Source: Symsagittifera roscoffensis (taxonomy: Eukaryota; Xenacoelomorpha; Acoela; Convolutidae). From it: a stretch of DNA of 64,000 bases. Numbering within the stretch: position 1 is the stretch's first letter; every line of letters begins with the position of its first letter. The stretch lies in the NCBI RefSeq assembly GCF_963678635.1, contig NC_087063.1, forward strand, positions 31,820,599 through 31,884,598, in the 5' to 3' direction. Under the pieces are notes generated by a model. It saw only the letters and a list, made by a program, of their open reading frames with translations. It was not told the origin of the DNA and made no database searches. Shown here one piece after another: positions 1 to 11,214 of this stretch. The position numbers and the translations under genes were made by a program.

Positions 1-674
1 CAACTTTATTAAATACCTACAATGGAATCACCTGAAAACAATTTATTACCATTGTATATTATATTATTTGCCTCTGGAACTTAAGAACCATTAAAATTCA
101 TGACAAAAACGTTGTCGACAAGATTCATGACAAAATTCATGACGAAAGAGTTGTTTGTAAAAAAGAAAAAACCAAATGTTTCAAATTTTTTGTAATTGAG
201 TTAAATCAAAATTTCAGTTAGTTTAAGACACAAGGCTTCATTTTTCACTTTTTGTGACTAAAAAAAACTGAAAGAACTTCTCTGGCAGACAGAAAAACAA
301 AAACTAAAAAAATTGAAAAAAATCAAAAACTTCAAATACAAACTTTCAAAACTCAGTTTGAAGTTATTTTTGAGGAAAACATTCAGAAAAACAATCTCCG
401 ACAATAAATGAGTATTCAAAATCAAGGCATCCTAGTAATGCCAAATTTCTGGTATCGCAAAAGGTGCGAAGCTCGGCTTCGCATCTGTGTTACAAACTTT
501 CTACGGCAATGAGTAACAAAAGATTGATGAATCCATTAGCAAAGTATTTAAAGAGAGTTTGTCAAGATCTTGGCATTCGATTGTGAATTCATGTCTGAAC
601 AAAAAGTCAAACGGGCAAGTTTCCAATTTCAGGCACCTAGGAAAAATATGGCAGCACAGCACAAAATGACTAAC
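1..674. other. Presumed intron downstream of the CHP-like exon
   Basis: This stretch lies 3' of the splice donor of the minus-strand EF-hand exon. I find no following EF-hand exon in it on the minus strand, so the rest of that gene probably lies beyond the left edge. The one visible structure is a short GC-rich hairpin near 463-484, in which GCGAAG and CTTCGC face each other. The same hairpin recurs near 11350, 12140, 15160 and 17690. It is otherwise AT-rich with long A and T runs. Confidence 0.4.
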
Positions 675-949
675 CTGAAGTATAGTTTTTCTTCGCCCTC
701 TTTTCTATCCGCTTTCTGGAAGAAAATTTCAACTATCCGATCAATAAACGGGTTCAAAACTAATCCTTTCACACTCAGAAGATCACCCCTGGTTGAAAAA
801 CCCTTCGCCTCTCTGTCAATCGAATTGAACCTCTTCCGTAGTAGCGAAACTTTCTTTTCAGACATTTGCCATTTGGCTGCCAACGCATTGTCCTCATCTC
901 TGAATTTTAAATCGCTCTTGTCATCACAATATGAAATAAGATTTCCCAT
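675..949 (-). CDS. Calcineurin B homologous protein (CHP)-like, first coding exon
   Basis: The exon encodes 91 residues plus two bases and ends at a donor (CTTCAG then GTTAGT). The protein starts MGNLIS, which fits the N-myristoylation consensus MGxxxS and supports this start. An AG lies directly before the ATG, so a 5' UTR intron is possible. Residues about 29-91 resemble the first EF-hand and following linker of calcineurin B and CHP proteins: a helix with LLRKRFNSID, a degenerate loop (DREAKGFSTRGDL), then LNPFIDRIVEIFF. Family members of this type regulate membrane transporters or phosphatase at membranes. The loop lacks canonical calcium ligands, as is common for EF1 of CHPs. Only this exon is visible. 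The downstream exons with EF3 and EF4 are not in the window, so the gene may be split by a long intron or may be a fragment. Confidence 0.6.
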
Positions 950-2948
950 CTTTGGTAAAATGAGAATCGCTGATATAAAGAAATGAAAATCAATTTACAA
1001 AAGAATGTAGATGAACGAATTTAATAAACCTTGTGCAAAAAGAGCTAAGGTTGTTTCAGTTTCTATTTTCTATTATGCCAGTTTTCACCCTTGGATTAAA
1101 TTAATAAAATCTGGACAACAATTTCTAACAGTGCTGATTTACAGTATAACTGGACAAAATGAGCAAAACTTGAATTTATAGACACAAAATCTGAAAAGTT
1201 GTCGACAAGGATTAAATTAAGACAAAATTTACTTAAAATTTTCCACTGAAAATAAACTAACGCAAACTATTTTCTGAAAGTACGTATAACCTTCAACAAA
1301 TTTATCGGACAACGTATTCAATTTTTGAAATGATTCTGACCTTCAAACTCAAACTAAATCGAAACACTTCTTTGAAACTTTGCGTTTGCCTTTGTGTCTG
1401 CATTTTGTACTTTTTGGCCATGAAAAATTACATGGCCAATCGTTGTTGAATGAAAAAGTTTTTTCAATTGTATTTTTGACATAAAGCAAAAATGAAAATC
1501 TCCGAAAAAGCGCAATCATTTTGCCTTGCTCCTTTGCGAGTTCAAATGTAGTTCGGAAAATTCTATTGCAGTTTCAGCGCCATTTCACAGTTTCAATGTC
1601 AGAGCTATTTCAGAAATTTATTACGTTATCCGATAAATGTGTTAAAAACTATATAAAAATTGAGCGTCTCACTCAACCTAACATCTTTTCCGAAGAAAAA
1701 AGAATTAAACTAAAACGGCTCATTTTGACGTCTGAAACCTACTTAAACTCATTTGACTGCGTATAGTTTTTAGCAAAAAATTGGAACAGACAAATGATTC
1801 AAAAGGGCAATCTGCCAAATTTGAACAAATTTGCATGCAAATTTGAGTTTTTAGGTGACCTTGAGTCATATTTTTTGTCTGAAAATCTAGGTTTTGCATG
1901 CAAAAGTTTCCTGAAATAAGTCAAATTTTCACTTTAATTAGTTTTGTTTATTCCAACTTTCAACAAGGCTCTATAAAAAACCGTGTCGAAAAATCTACTC
2001 AAGTTGAAACAACGTTTTTTGATCAATTAAATATCGCAAAGTCATCAATATTCCCTATAATAAGTAGCAAAAAGTTGAAACAATTCGATTAAAAAGAGTT
2101 GGAAGATTAAAAAGAGCAATCAGTTGGAAGATTTAAAAGAGCAATGTGTCAATTTAGAGTTTTTAAGGGACCTTGAGACATTGAAGAAATTGAAGAATAA
2201 TTTGTTTGGCAATAATAAGACTGAAAATGATAATATTTCTCGTAAGAAACAAAGAATTTGCTATTTACCGGAAAAAAAACTGATGTAGAGTTTTGTATCT
2301 TTTGTTCTAATTTAGTCGCAGCAATAATATTCGCCATTTGTGTAGATAATCTGAGAAAACAAAAACTATAAAAAAAACTTCACAAAAACAACGAGCAATA
2401 CAAACGATTTTTTTATCTGCATTATCTTAAACCAATTACTTGATATCGAGCAGGATGTAAATAGTTTATCTTGAAACCATTCAAAATTTTTTAAAAGAAA
2501 TTCTTAAAGATATTTTAAGGCTGAATTCAATTCTTCAAAAAACATCCGTTTGCTCCAAATAAGGCTCAAAAACTCTGCCTGAACGCCAGATGGTTGTTTT
2601 AGTGTCACTCAAGAGTGGGCAGTCAAGTATTGTCCCATCCCAGATCAAATTATTCAAATAAAAGAAAAATTTTTGAGAAAATGAATTCAGTCAAAAAGTC
2701 CAATTAACGCAAAGCAAGACTGCTCACGTCTGGGGGCAACCCTGAATGTTTTGACTGCTCGTTGATGTCTATGGAATAGTGTTCAACTTAAAAAATTATG
2801 AAATTTTACAGAAAAATTGGTTTATTTTTTTTCACACTCTTGCTAGAGCAAATGTCTTGTAATCAGGAGCTAAAGTTTTCCCCCTGACATTTTTCAAAAC
2901 AATTTCTACTTGTTTTAATATGGAAACTTACTTAACACTAAGCAGGTT
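950..2948. other. AT-rich stretch without a recognisable gene
   Basis: The short open frames here (for example 1521-1766 and 1898-2092) are low-complexity and show no known domain or codon signature. At 1129 a lone end CAGTGCTGATTT resembles the terminal repeat of the Tc1-type MITE at 12311, but no partner end follows. Sequence around 2700-2800 (CCTGAATGTTTTGACTGC) recurs in diverged form near 47170. Confidence 0.4.
2099..2148. repeat. Two-copy 25-bp tandem repeat
   Basis: The motif TTGGAAGATTAAAAAGAGCA occurs at 2099 and again, with small changes, at 2124. It lies inside the AT-rich stretch and has no coding context. Confidence 0.5.
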
Positions 2949-3022
2949 TGTTCTCATTTGGCCTAGAGGTCATGCCGTCCCCTTTGTAGCCTAAGGTCAT
3001 GGGTTTGATTCCCGGGCGGATC
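2945..3022 (+). repeat. tRNA-derived SINE head
   Basis: Box A (TGGCCTAGAGG, 2959-2969) and box B (GGTTTGATTCC, 3002-3012) of an RNA polymerase III internal promoter are present with tRNA-like spacing. The stem pairing is too poor for a functional tRNA, so this is most likely the 5' part of a tRNA-derived SINE or a tRNA pseudogene. Confidence 0.5.
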
Positions 3023-3071
3023 TTCTTTTTTAGTAAGTCTGCAATTGCAATTTTTTACGGTAATAATTGAA

Positions 3072-3278
3072 GGCTCTTTTTCCTTTTACCCCCCACCTCA
3101 GATGAGCATCAATTTTATGGTCTAACGAGTGTATTTACAAGGTTAATTTTGATGACCAAATATGTTTGTCATGGCCTAATTCATTTGCATGTCAATTTTC
3201 ATGACAATCGGACTATGCAAACAATAATTTTAATTATAAAATCTTGCAGATGGGGGGGGGGGGGAAGGAAAAAGAGCC
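3072..3278. mobile_element. hAT-like MITE, G/C-tract family, copy 1
   Basis: This 207-bp element has inverted ends GGCTCTTTTTCC and GGAAAAAGAGCC, each followed inward by a C-run or G-run. It is flanked by a perfect 8-bp target duplication TAATTGAA (3064-3071 and 3279-3286). There is no coding capacity. An 8-bp duplication is typical of the hAT superfamily. The family recurs at 5839, 40465 and repeatedly at 46.1-49.1 kb. Confidence 0.8.
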
Positions 3279-3837
3279 TAATTGAAGTGTCGCATTTTCG
3301 TTTTTCTGCTTAAATTTTGTCGATTTAGTTGCCGCATCATTTTGCTTGTGCTGTATCGAAAAAATCTTGCTTAAAATTAAACGAGATCATGCACTCGGGT
3401 ATTTTCTAGACAAAATGTGGTAATCGAATACGGATTTTTCAAATTTTTTTTAGAAATCCAAGCTTTTTCTAAATTAGCGTTAAGAGAAACAATTCTCAAC
3501 CAACACAAAAACAATTTTATGAAAATTTTTTTGCAGTTTGACTTTAAATCAGCTACAAACGTGGTCTTAATTCATATCAGCTGCACAGCAACCAATATGC
3601 TTTCTTAGTTTTTAGAGAACGCAATCTATTATGTAAAAATCTTGTAAATTTACCTTGACAGAAAAACAATATAAAAATAACTTTTTTGTAATGATCTATA
3701 ACTCAAAAAATCAAAAATTGTTGGGCCTTGATCTTGATATAAAAGACTTCCCAAAAATGTCGGCCACGGACGGTAGTTATCAAAGAGCGGTTTAAAATTA
3801 AAGTACAGTCGCGGAACATAAAATTTGTAATTTTTTG

Positions 3838-5283
3838 CTTTCAACGAGCAAGGGAACGGATTTTTCTCCACGTCTGCAACTAGAAAAGTTAAAGAATGAA
3901 CTTTGGCTTTTGCTAGATGAAATAATTTGTAAAGATCTTACCAGATAAAAAACCCATGAACCCTAACGATTTTCGTAGGTGTTCTTGCTCTGGAAACATC
4001 CTCAAAAACAACTCAATGAACCTGAAATGATGAGCTCAAATTAGTTTTTAATGAAGCTGATGATCATGATTGGGTCTCAAATGGCATAATTCACGAATGG
4101 CATAAAAATGAAAAATTACCAAATTGCATAAATTTGATGCAACAGGTACAATAAAAAAATCGAGAACAATTTTTTCGTGAAAAATAATGTTGGCAAATTA
4201 ATGTAGTTGCCAATTCAAATGCTAAATGATATTTTATCTTAAAATTGTATAATTTTTCTGTATCAAAAGCGAAAATCATAAGATTGCGGTTATTGATAAG
4301 CTTCATGTGGTCAAATTTTCCGACAAATTTGTTGCTTAACATTTGTTTGAAAACAATTACTTTCAATCCTTGTTCACATGTTTTCGCTCCTGGCAGTATG
4401 TTAGAAATAGAAATTGATAGAAAACGTTTGAGTTACAATGAAAACTTGAAATGTATGCTATTTGGGAAAAGTTTCATTTTTATGCCATTTGGGAAGTTAT
4501 CATGATCATCACTTAATCTCTAGGCCGTGGAAAAACAACAAACAAAATAGTTCAGTGATTTACTGGGTCCAGCGTCAAAAAATGGTGGTGTCTGTTCTGA
4601 CGATACAGAAATGTGGACAACATTTATAGACAACATGACTGCTTACGAGAACCATGTGCACTACTAGAATTGATGACATTATTTGAAGACAATATGGTTG
4701 CTCACGAGAACCCTACGAGAAAAGTGGTTAAAGGTGTCTACAAGGAAATTTGCGTTGATCAAAATAAATCAAAAGAACTATTTCAGCTGATATTTTGAAA
4801 AAACGACATCTTCTATCCAAGCACAGGTACTCGTAAGCAGTCATGTTGTCTCTAAATGTTGCCCACGTTCATCCGAGTGCACAGAATTCCCGTTTGCAGT
4901 CATTTTGTCTCTAAATATTGTCCACATTTTAAGCGACCAAGGCATTTTCATATCTGTATCGTCAGAACAGATAACACCATTTTTCGACGCCGGACCAAAT
5001 AAATCTTTGAAATAATTTGTTTGTCAGTTTTCCGCGGCTTAGAGACTAAATGAAGATCCTCAGCTTCAGTAAGAGCTAAATTGAGCCCAAAATTTTAAAC
5101 TCCTTGTGTGGTTTTTGAGGATGTTTCGAAAACAAGAACACTTCAGAAATTAGTCATAATTTATGGCTATTTTACGCGGTCAACTCGAAATTTCTTAGTA
5201 TTTGATTCAGTGAGACTCTTTCGAATAGTATCATCAAGCACAAGTCAAAAAAGTGAAGAAAAAATCCGTTCATTTACTCATTG
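3838..5283. repeat. Large fold-back (inverted) repeat, unit 1
   Basis: The left arm (about 3838-4058 plus 4511-4640) matches the reverse complement of the right arm (about 4826-5283). Diagnostic pairs include the segment with GGAAACATCCTCAAAAAC at about 3995, which matches in reverse complement about 5110-5135. The segment with GACAACATGACTGCTTACGA near 4628 faces the one with GTAAGCAGTCATGTTGTC near 4832. The left arm is interrupted by the element at 4059-4512. No transposase is present. Confidence 0.7.
4059..4512. mobile_element. Nested palindromic MITE-like element, unit 1
   Basis: Its ends are inverted copies: GATGATCATGAT at 4059 and ATCATGATCATC near 4500. They are followed inward by inverted copies of AAATGGCATAAAAATGAAA. 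It sits within the left arm of the larger fold-back and interrupts the arm's match to the right arm, so it inserted after the palindrome formed. It has no coding capacity. Confidence 0.6.
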
Positions 5284-5838
5284 AAATTAAAAAATTGGTG
5301 TTATAAGGTTGTGTGTGAAGACTAAATATGTTTTTTGTGGAAAAACTAGCTAGCATGTCAATTTTTGTTATAATCCGACAAAGTGAACAAAAAATTACTG
5401 TAGAAGTTTGCAGGTGAAAATTTGAGGGGAAAAGAATTTCAAAAATTGGCTAAAAGCAGAAATCTAGTGTAATTTTTAAATAACGCGAGCAGGTTCACAA
5501 TAGGACATAAATTTTTATTTTAGCCGCATAAACTTAGTTTTACTTGAGTTAAATATTTTTATAAATCACTAACGCTCGCAAGCTTGCAAGTGTAATAGTT
5601 TTTTCAGTGCCTTCTTGGGAACAAAATTAAAAAACTGAAGGAAAAAAACTAGAAATTTTGTTTTCATTTTTTATTCATTTTTCGAGAAAACTGTGGTAAA
5701 AAAAGCCTATTTAACAATAACTCAACGGCGGGTTTTCAAAATTTTTAAGGGTGAGCAGATTTTGAAAATTTTTGTTGACTTTTTTTAAGCTGACTAAAAT
5801 GATTTTCCGAGCTCAACCAAAGGACTAAAAATACGCTG

Positions 5839-8446
5839 TTCATTTGCATGTCAATTTTCATGACAATCGGACTATGCAAACAATAATTTTAATTATAAAA
5901 TCTTGCAGGTGGGGGGGGGGGAAGGAAAAAGAGCCTAATTGAAGTGTCGCATTTTCGTTTTTCTGCTTAAATTTTGTCGATTTAGTTGCCGCATCATTTT
6001 GCTTGTTCTGTATCGAACAAATCTTGCTTAAAATTAAACGAGATCATGCACTCGGGTATTTTCTAGACAAAATGTGGTAATCGAATAAGGATTTTTCAAA
6101 TTTTTTTTAGAAATCCAAGCTTTTTCTAAATTAGCGTTAAGAGAAACAATTCTCAACCAATACAAAAACAATTTTATGAAAATTTTATTGCAGTTTGACT
6201 TTAAATCAGCTACAAACGTGGTCTTAATTCATATCAGCAGCCCAGCAACCAATATGCTTTCTTAGTTTTTAGAGAACGCAATCTATTATGTAAAAATCTT
6301 GTAAATTTACCTTGACAGAAAAACAATATAAAAATAACTTTTTTGTAATGATCTATAACTCAAAAAATCAAAAATTGTTGGGCCTTGATCTTGATATAAA
6401 AGACTTCCCAAAAATGTCGGCCACGGACGGTAGTTATCAAAGAGCGGTTTAAAATTAAAGTACAGTCGCGGAACATAAAATTTGTAACTTTTTGCTTTCA
6501 ACGAGCAAGGGAACGGATTTTTCTCCACGTCTGCAACTAGAAAAGTTAAAGAATGAACTTTGGCTTTTGCTAGATGAAATAATTTGTAAAGATCTTACCA
6601 GATAAAAAACCCATGAACCCTAACGATTTTCGTAGGTGTTCTTGCTCTGGAAACATCCTCGAAAACAACTCAATGAACCTGAAATGATGAGCTCAAATTA
6701 GTTTTTAATGAAGCTGATGATCATGATTACGTCTCAAATGGCATAATTCCCAAATGGCATAAAAATGAAAAATTTCCCAAATTGCATAAATTTGATGCAA
6801 CAGGTACAATAAGAAAATCGAGAACAATTTTTTCGTGAACAATTGTATAATTTTTCTGTATCAAAAGCGAAAATCATAAGATTGCGGTTATTGATAAGCT
6901 TCATGTGGTAAAATTTTCCGACAAATTTGTTGCTTAACATTTGTTTGAAAACAATTACTTTCAATCCTTGTTCACATGTTTTCGCTCCTGGCAGTATGTT
7001 AGAAATAGAAATTGATAGAAAACGTTTGAGCTACAATGAAAACTTGAAATGTATGCTATTTGGGAAAAGTTTCATTTTTATGCCATTTGGGAAGTTATCA
7101 TGATCATCACTTAATCTCTAGGCCGTGGAAAAACAACAAACAAAATAGTTCAATGATTTACTGGGTCCAGCGTCAAAAAATGGTGGTGTCTGTTCTGACG
7201 ATACAGAAATGTGGACAACATTTATAGACAACATGACTGCTTACGAGAACCATGTGCACTACTAGAATTGATGACATTATTTGAAGACAATATGGTTGCT
7301 CATGAGAACCCTACGAGAAAAGTGGTTAAAAGTGTCTACAAGGAAATTTGCGTTGATCAAAATAAATCAAAAGAACTATTTCAGCTGATATTTTGAAAAA
7401 ACGACATCTTCTATCCAAGCACAGGTACTCGTAAGCAGTCATGTTGTCTCTAAATGTTGCCCACGTTCATCCGAGTGCACAGAATTCCCGTTTGCAGTCA
7501 TGTTGTCTCTAAATATTGTCCACATTTCAAGCGACCAAGGCATTTTCATATCTGTATCGTCAGAACAGATAACACCATTTTTCGACGCCGGACCAAATAA
7601 ATCTTTGAAATAATTTGTTTGTCGGTTTTCCGCGGCTTAGAGACTAAATGAAGATCCTCAGCATCAGTAAGAGCTAAATTGAGCCCAAAATTTTAAACTC
7701 CTTGTGTGGTTTTTGAGGATGTTTCGAAAACAAGAACACTTCAGAAATTAGTCATGATTTATGGCTATTTTACGCAGTCAACTCGAAATTTCTTAGTATT
7801 TGATTCAGTGAGACTCTTTCGAATAGTATCATCAAGCACAAGTCAAAAAAGTGAAGAAAAAATCCGTTCATTTACTCATTGAAATTAAAAAATTGGTGTT
7901 ATAAGGTTATGTGTGAAGACTAAAAATGTTTTTCGTGGAAAAACTAGCTAGCATGTCAATTTTTGTTATAATCCGACAAAGTGAACAAAAAATTACTGTA
8001 GAAGTTTGCAGGTGAAAATTTGAGGGGAAAAGAAAAAGCCCGAATTTCAAAAATTGACTAAAAGCAGAAATCTAGTGTAATTTTTAAATAACGCGAGCAG
8101 GTTCACAATAGGACATAAATTTTTATTTTAGCCGCATAAACTTAGTTTTACTTGAGTTAAATATTTTTATAAATCACTAACGCTCGCAAGCTTGCAAGTG
8201 TAATAGTTTTTTCAGTGCCTTCTTGGGAACAAAATTAAAAAACTGAAAAAAAAACTAGAAATTTTGTTTTCATTTTTTATTCATTTTTCGAGAAAACTGT
8301 GGTAAAAAATGCCTACTTAACAATAACTCAAAGGCGGGTTTTCAAAATTTTTAAGGGTGGGCAGATTTTGAAAATTTTTGTTGACTTTTTTTAAGCTGAC
8401 TAAAATGATTTTCCGAGCTCAACCAAAGGACTAAAAATACGCTGTT
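5839..8446. repeat. Tandem duplication unit 2
   Basis: Second copy of the unit at 3180. It starts with the right half of the G/C-tract MITE, including its end at about 5935 and the same TAATTGAA flank, and ends at the shared TACGCTGTT. Relative to unit 1 it has a deletion of about 60 bp near 6840 and scattered substitutions. Confidence 0.85.
6716..7108. mobile_element. Nested palindromic MITE-like element, unit 2
   Basis: Counterpart of 4059-4512 in the second duplication unit, about 60 bp shorter. Both inverted ends and the inner inverted segments are preserved. Its surroundings (about 6500-7940) repeat the larger fold-back. Confidence 0.6.
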
Positions 8447-8690
8447 TAGGCCAAATTTTCAGCGCAGGCCAAAAAAGCGTTTTTAAGCACTTTTTGGATA
8501 AGTTTGTTTGACCAAAAAGTTGAGTTTATTTGGCGCACGCTTCTCCTCAAAATTAGTAAATATTGGCGCCAAAAGCGCCTTTAGAAAAACTTTAGGGTCC
8601 GTCAGCCAAAATTGGATATCTCATAATTTTACAAAAGGGTTGAAGCCCTCCGCTTCACTCCCTAAATCCGCTAATGCTTTGATAACAAAT
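8447..8690. mobile_element. Relic of CAGGGGCGG-type hAT-like MITE
   Basis: The stretch shares its core with the copies at 9543 and 21615: a GGCGCC-containing segment near 8562, then GCGCCTTTAGAAAAA and TTTAGGGTC, and CTAAATCCGC near the right end. The terminal G/C tracts are lost. It abuts the end of the tandem duplication. Confidence 0.5.
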
Positions 8691-9280
8691 TAGGATTTTG
8701 TTCAGATCCTTTCAACGCACCACGGACAAAACAACCCTATTAAAAAACTTTTTTATTTTCAATTAGCGTGTTTGGAATTTTCGGTGCTACTTACACAGCA
8801 ACCGCCTATCCTTTTTGTGCAGAATGTTCCTACGATGTGCTTTCTTGCTGGATTTTGGCACTCACTGTAAAATTGCATTGTTTTCAAGTTACTTTAAAAG
8901 ACTACATTGAATGCTAGCATTTGCATCAAAAGGTTTATGACAGAGTTTACTCGTTACAAAGATGGCTTCATGCATCAGCAAGTTTTCTTACTAGCTGAAA
9001 AATTCGCAGCTTGTAAAGTCTACTGACGACAGACCATTGTAGATGAAAAAGATGGTGAATTGTGATTCTGGTATCGCACTTTAAGTTAGAAACTTTGTTT
9101 TACCAAATTTGAATAAGTTTGCTCTTGCTCTAAGAAAAAATAATTGAATAAAGTGTTTATAATATTGTTATCTTTATCACTTTTTATACCTGTTCAGGCT
9201 TTTTATAAGTTGATAAACACTGCCTTTAAAAAAACTTGATTCAAATTATATTATTTAGATTTCGGATTTCATCAAATACC
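8691..9280. other. Upstream region of the four-helix protein gene
   Basis: I see no gene. The stretch is AT-rich and includes the likely promoter side of the gene starting at 9281. The base context at that start (AATACC before ATG) is favourable for translation. Whether a 5' non-coding exon lies here cannot be decided by eye. Confidence 0.35.
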
Positions 9281-11214
9281 ATGTATACGAAATTCAAACA
9301 CTATATGATGGAGTTTTCTATCGTAGCCAATTGCTTTTTCATTTTGGTCGCAGTTGTCACCGGATCTATTGCTCTTTCCAACGACCGTGTTGCCCTTGGA
9401 TTAGTGACGATATTTACAAGTTAGTAACCCTGAAGTATAGCCGGCAGAACAGAAATTGTGTTTGAAATCTAGTCCTGGTATGCTAAATTAGTTTGACACG
9501 TGCAAATTAAAGCAACGCAGAACCCCCCTCCCTCCCTTCACCCAGGGGCGGATTTAGGGGGGGGGGGGGGGGTTGTGGGCGGATTTAGGGGGGAGGGGGG
9601 TGGGTGGACGCTTCTTCCTCGGGAATTCGACCCTCTGCCGACCCAAAGGGTACCCCCTTTGAAAAATTTTGAGATATCCAGTTTTGGCTGCCGACGAACC
9701 CTAAAATTTTTCTGAAGGCGCCTTTGGCGCCAATATATACTAATTTTAGGGGGGAAGCAAAATTTCCAAAAGTGCCTAAAAGCGCTCTTTTGGCCTGTTT
9801 TTTCAAAATTTTGCCTGCGGCGCTGAAATTTTTACCGAAACAAGGACTTTTTGCTGCTTTGGAAGAGCTCGGGAAATCAATTTATTCAAACACCTTAAAA
9901 AATTAAGGTTGAGAAAATTTCGTAAACTTTTTGAAAATCCGCCCCCTCAAGAAAATTCTAGATCCGCCCCTGCCTTCATGCGTACTCACTCCTCCGGAAT
10001 ATAACACTCCTGCCAGTCAAAAATTTCCCGTTGAATACAGATTTACGGCATTTTTTTCCTACCGCATTGGGTGCCATACCCGACCAAAATATAGAAAGCC
10101 ACATAGGGTATGTGGCGGTATGATTTATGTGGTTAGAATTATCATAATCTACCTATAATTTCCGATAATCTAATCAGCTCAAATCAAAGTGCTACAATTG
10201 ATATTCGAACAGAATATTCGAACAGAAGATTCATGCGTTTGTGAAGTTAGGTCATCGACTCGTGTCTTATTGTTTTTTCTTTTTCATTAAAATCTTTTTA
10301 GCGTGCATGTAAGATTTCTAAAATTATTTTGTGTGTAGTCGCAACTCCGGGGCTCGTGATGTTCCTGCTGGTGTGTCTTCACCGTAGCTGCAGATTGTAC
10401 GAGACACACCCGAAGAACTTGCTAGTTTTCACTGCTGTTTTTTGTGCAGTTGCTCTAGCTGATATGACTACAGCGGCTCTATATGCAGCCAAGGCAAGCC
10501 ACTACGGAGAAAAAGGTACTATAGCAGGCTAACAAAAACAAATCATCAATTGGCTCTATAACCACATGAAGCCATCTCGCTTTTAACTAAGAAATATTCT
10601 GCTCTTTTACTTATAATGTTTAAGATATTTACACTGAACAAAGTCGAATAGCAAACTGTTGGCATTTCATTTATACATAAATTTTGGAACTACCAAAGAA
10701 GTAACATCGAGAGAGAAGCTGCAAAATGCACTGAATTTCATGAATAGATCAAAGTGATGAACTTGGTTGGGTTCAAAATTTACTGCCCAACCGCAAAAAT
10801 CAGATGTCTCAGGATTTTTTTTCATTTTACACAATTTTTTTCGAACTCTTCCTTTTACTCCTACTTTGGTTTCCCTTGGCATAAAAATGAGTTTAAGTAC
10901 TGTGACCAGATGTTTCATTAGATATCATTGAAAAAAAATGGTAAAAGCAGAATAGAAATTGCGCATTTTAGGCGTCGACTGGATAGGATTGTATCGGCTC
11001 TCTCCGAATCTCTTATAACTCTTCTGAAAAATGAATACTTGCCGTTCAAATTTATGTAATCCAACATTTAACTACTCTTTGAATTTCAGGAATGCACTTG
11101 GACGGCAACAGAATTTTCCTGCTTCCTTGCCTATTCGGAATCGTGTTGAGTATCTTCAACGGATCAATTGTTTCAACGGTCTACACAAAAATTACGGATA
11201 AAAAACTGTTCTAA
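9281..11214 (+). CDS. Small four-transmembrane protein, 3 exons
   Basis: Exons are 9281-9419, 10339-10515 and 11090-11214, joined by GT-AG introns in compatible phases (phase 1 at both junctions) and giving 146 residues plus a stop. Hydrophobic segments lie at about residues 12-32, 40-60, 73-95 and 114-136, with short polar loops (HRSCRLYETHPK, AKASHYGEKGMHLDGNR) and a basic tail TKITDKKLF. This is the layout of a compact tetraspan membrane protein of claudin- or MARVEL-like size. I do not see the claudin W-GLW-C-C signature, and the family is unassigned. The start was chosen at the first ATG with a good context. An ATTAAA polyadenylation-like signal follows at about 11230. The frames stay open and spliceable across all three exons, which argues for a real gene. 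A MITE fills most of intron 1. Confidence 0.65.
9543..9972. mobile_element. hAT-like MITE with CAGGGGCGG ends, in intron 1
   Basis: The 430-bp element begins CAGGGGCGGATTTAG and ends CTAGATCCGCCCCTG. Imperfect 8-bp duplications flank it (CCTTCACC on the left, CCTTCATG on the right), consistent with a hAT-type insertion. Near the left end are long G tracts and a partial repeat of the terminal GGGCGGATTTAGGGG. Inside is the palindrome GGCGCCTTTGGCGCC. There is no transposase. Confidence 0.7.
10516..11089 (+). other. Intron 2 of the four-helix protein gene
   Basis: Runs from GTACTATAG to TTGAATTTCAG. The frames inside (for example 10667-10918 on the minus strand) show no recognisable domain. 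Confidence 0.5.

Larger units (their letters stand above)
3180..5838. repeat. Tandem duplication unit 1
   Basis: About 2.66 kb that is repeated immediately downstream at 5839-8446 with only scattered substitutions. The left breakpoint lies inside the MITE at 3072, so unit 2 begins mid-MITE. The unit holds a fold-back repeat, a nested palindromic element, and a partly decayed MITE relic near 5320-5450. No convincing gene is present. A 73-residue minus-strand frame (3650-3871) stays open in both copies but has no recognisable domain. Confidence 0.85.

Noticed and set aside
570-986. 138-residue plus-strand frame
   Set aside because: It is the antisense shadow of the CHP-like exon, whose minus-strand reading has a recognisable EF-hand pattern and a splice donor.
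3650-3871. 73-residue minus-strand frame conserved in both duplication units
   Set aside because: Conservation follows from the recent DNA duplication. The peptide has no known domain and there is no splice or start support.
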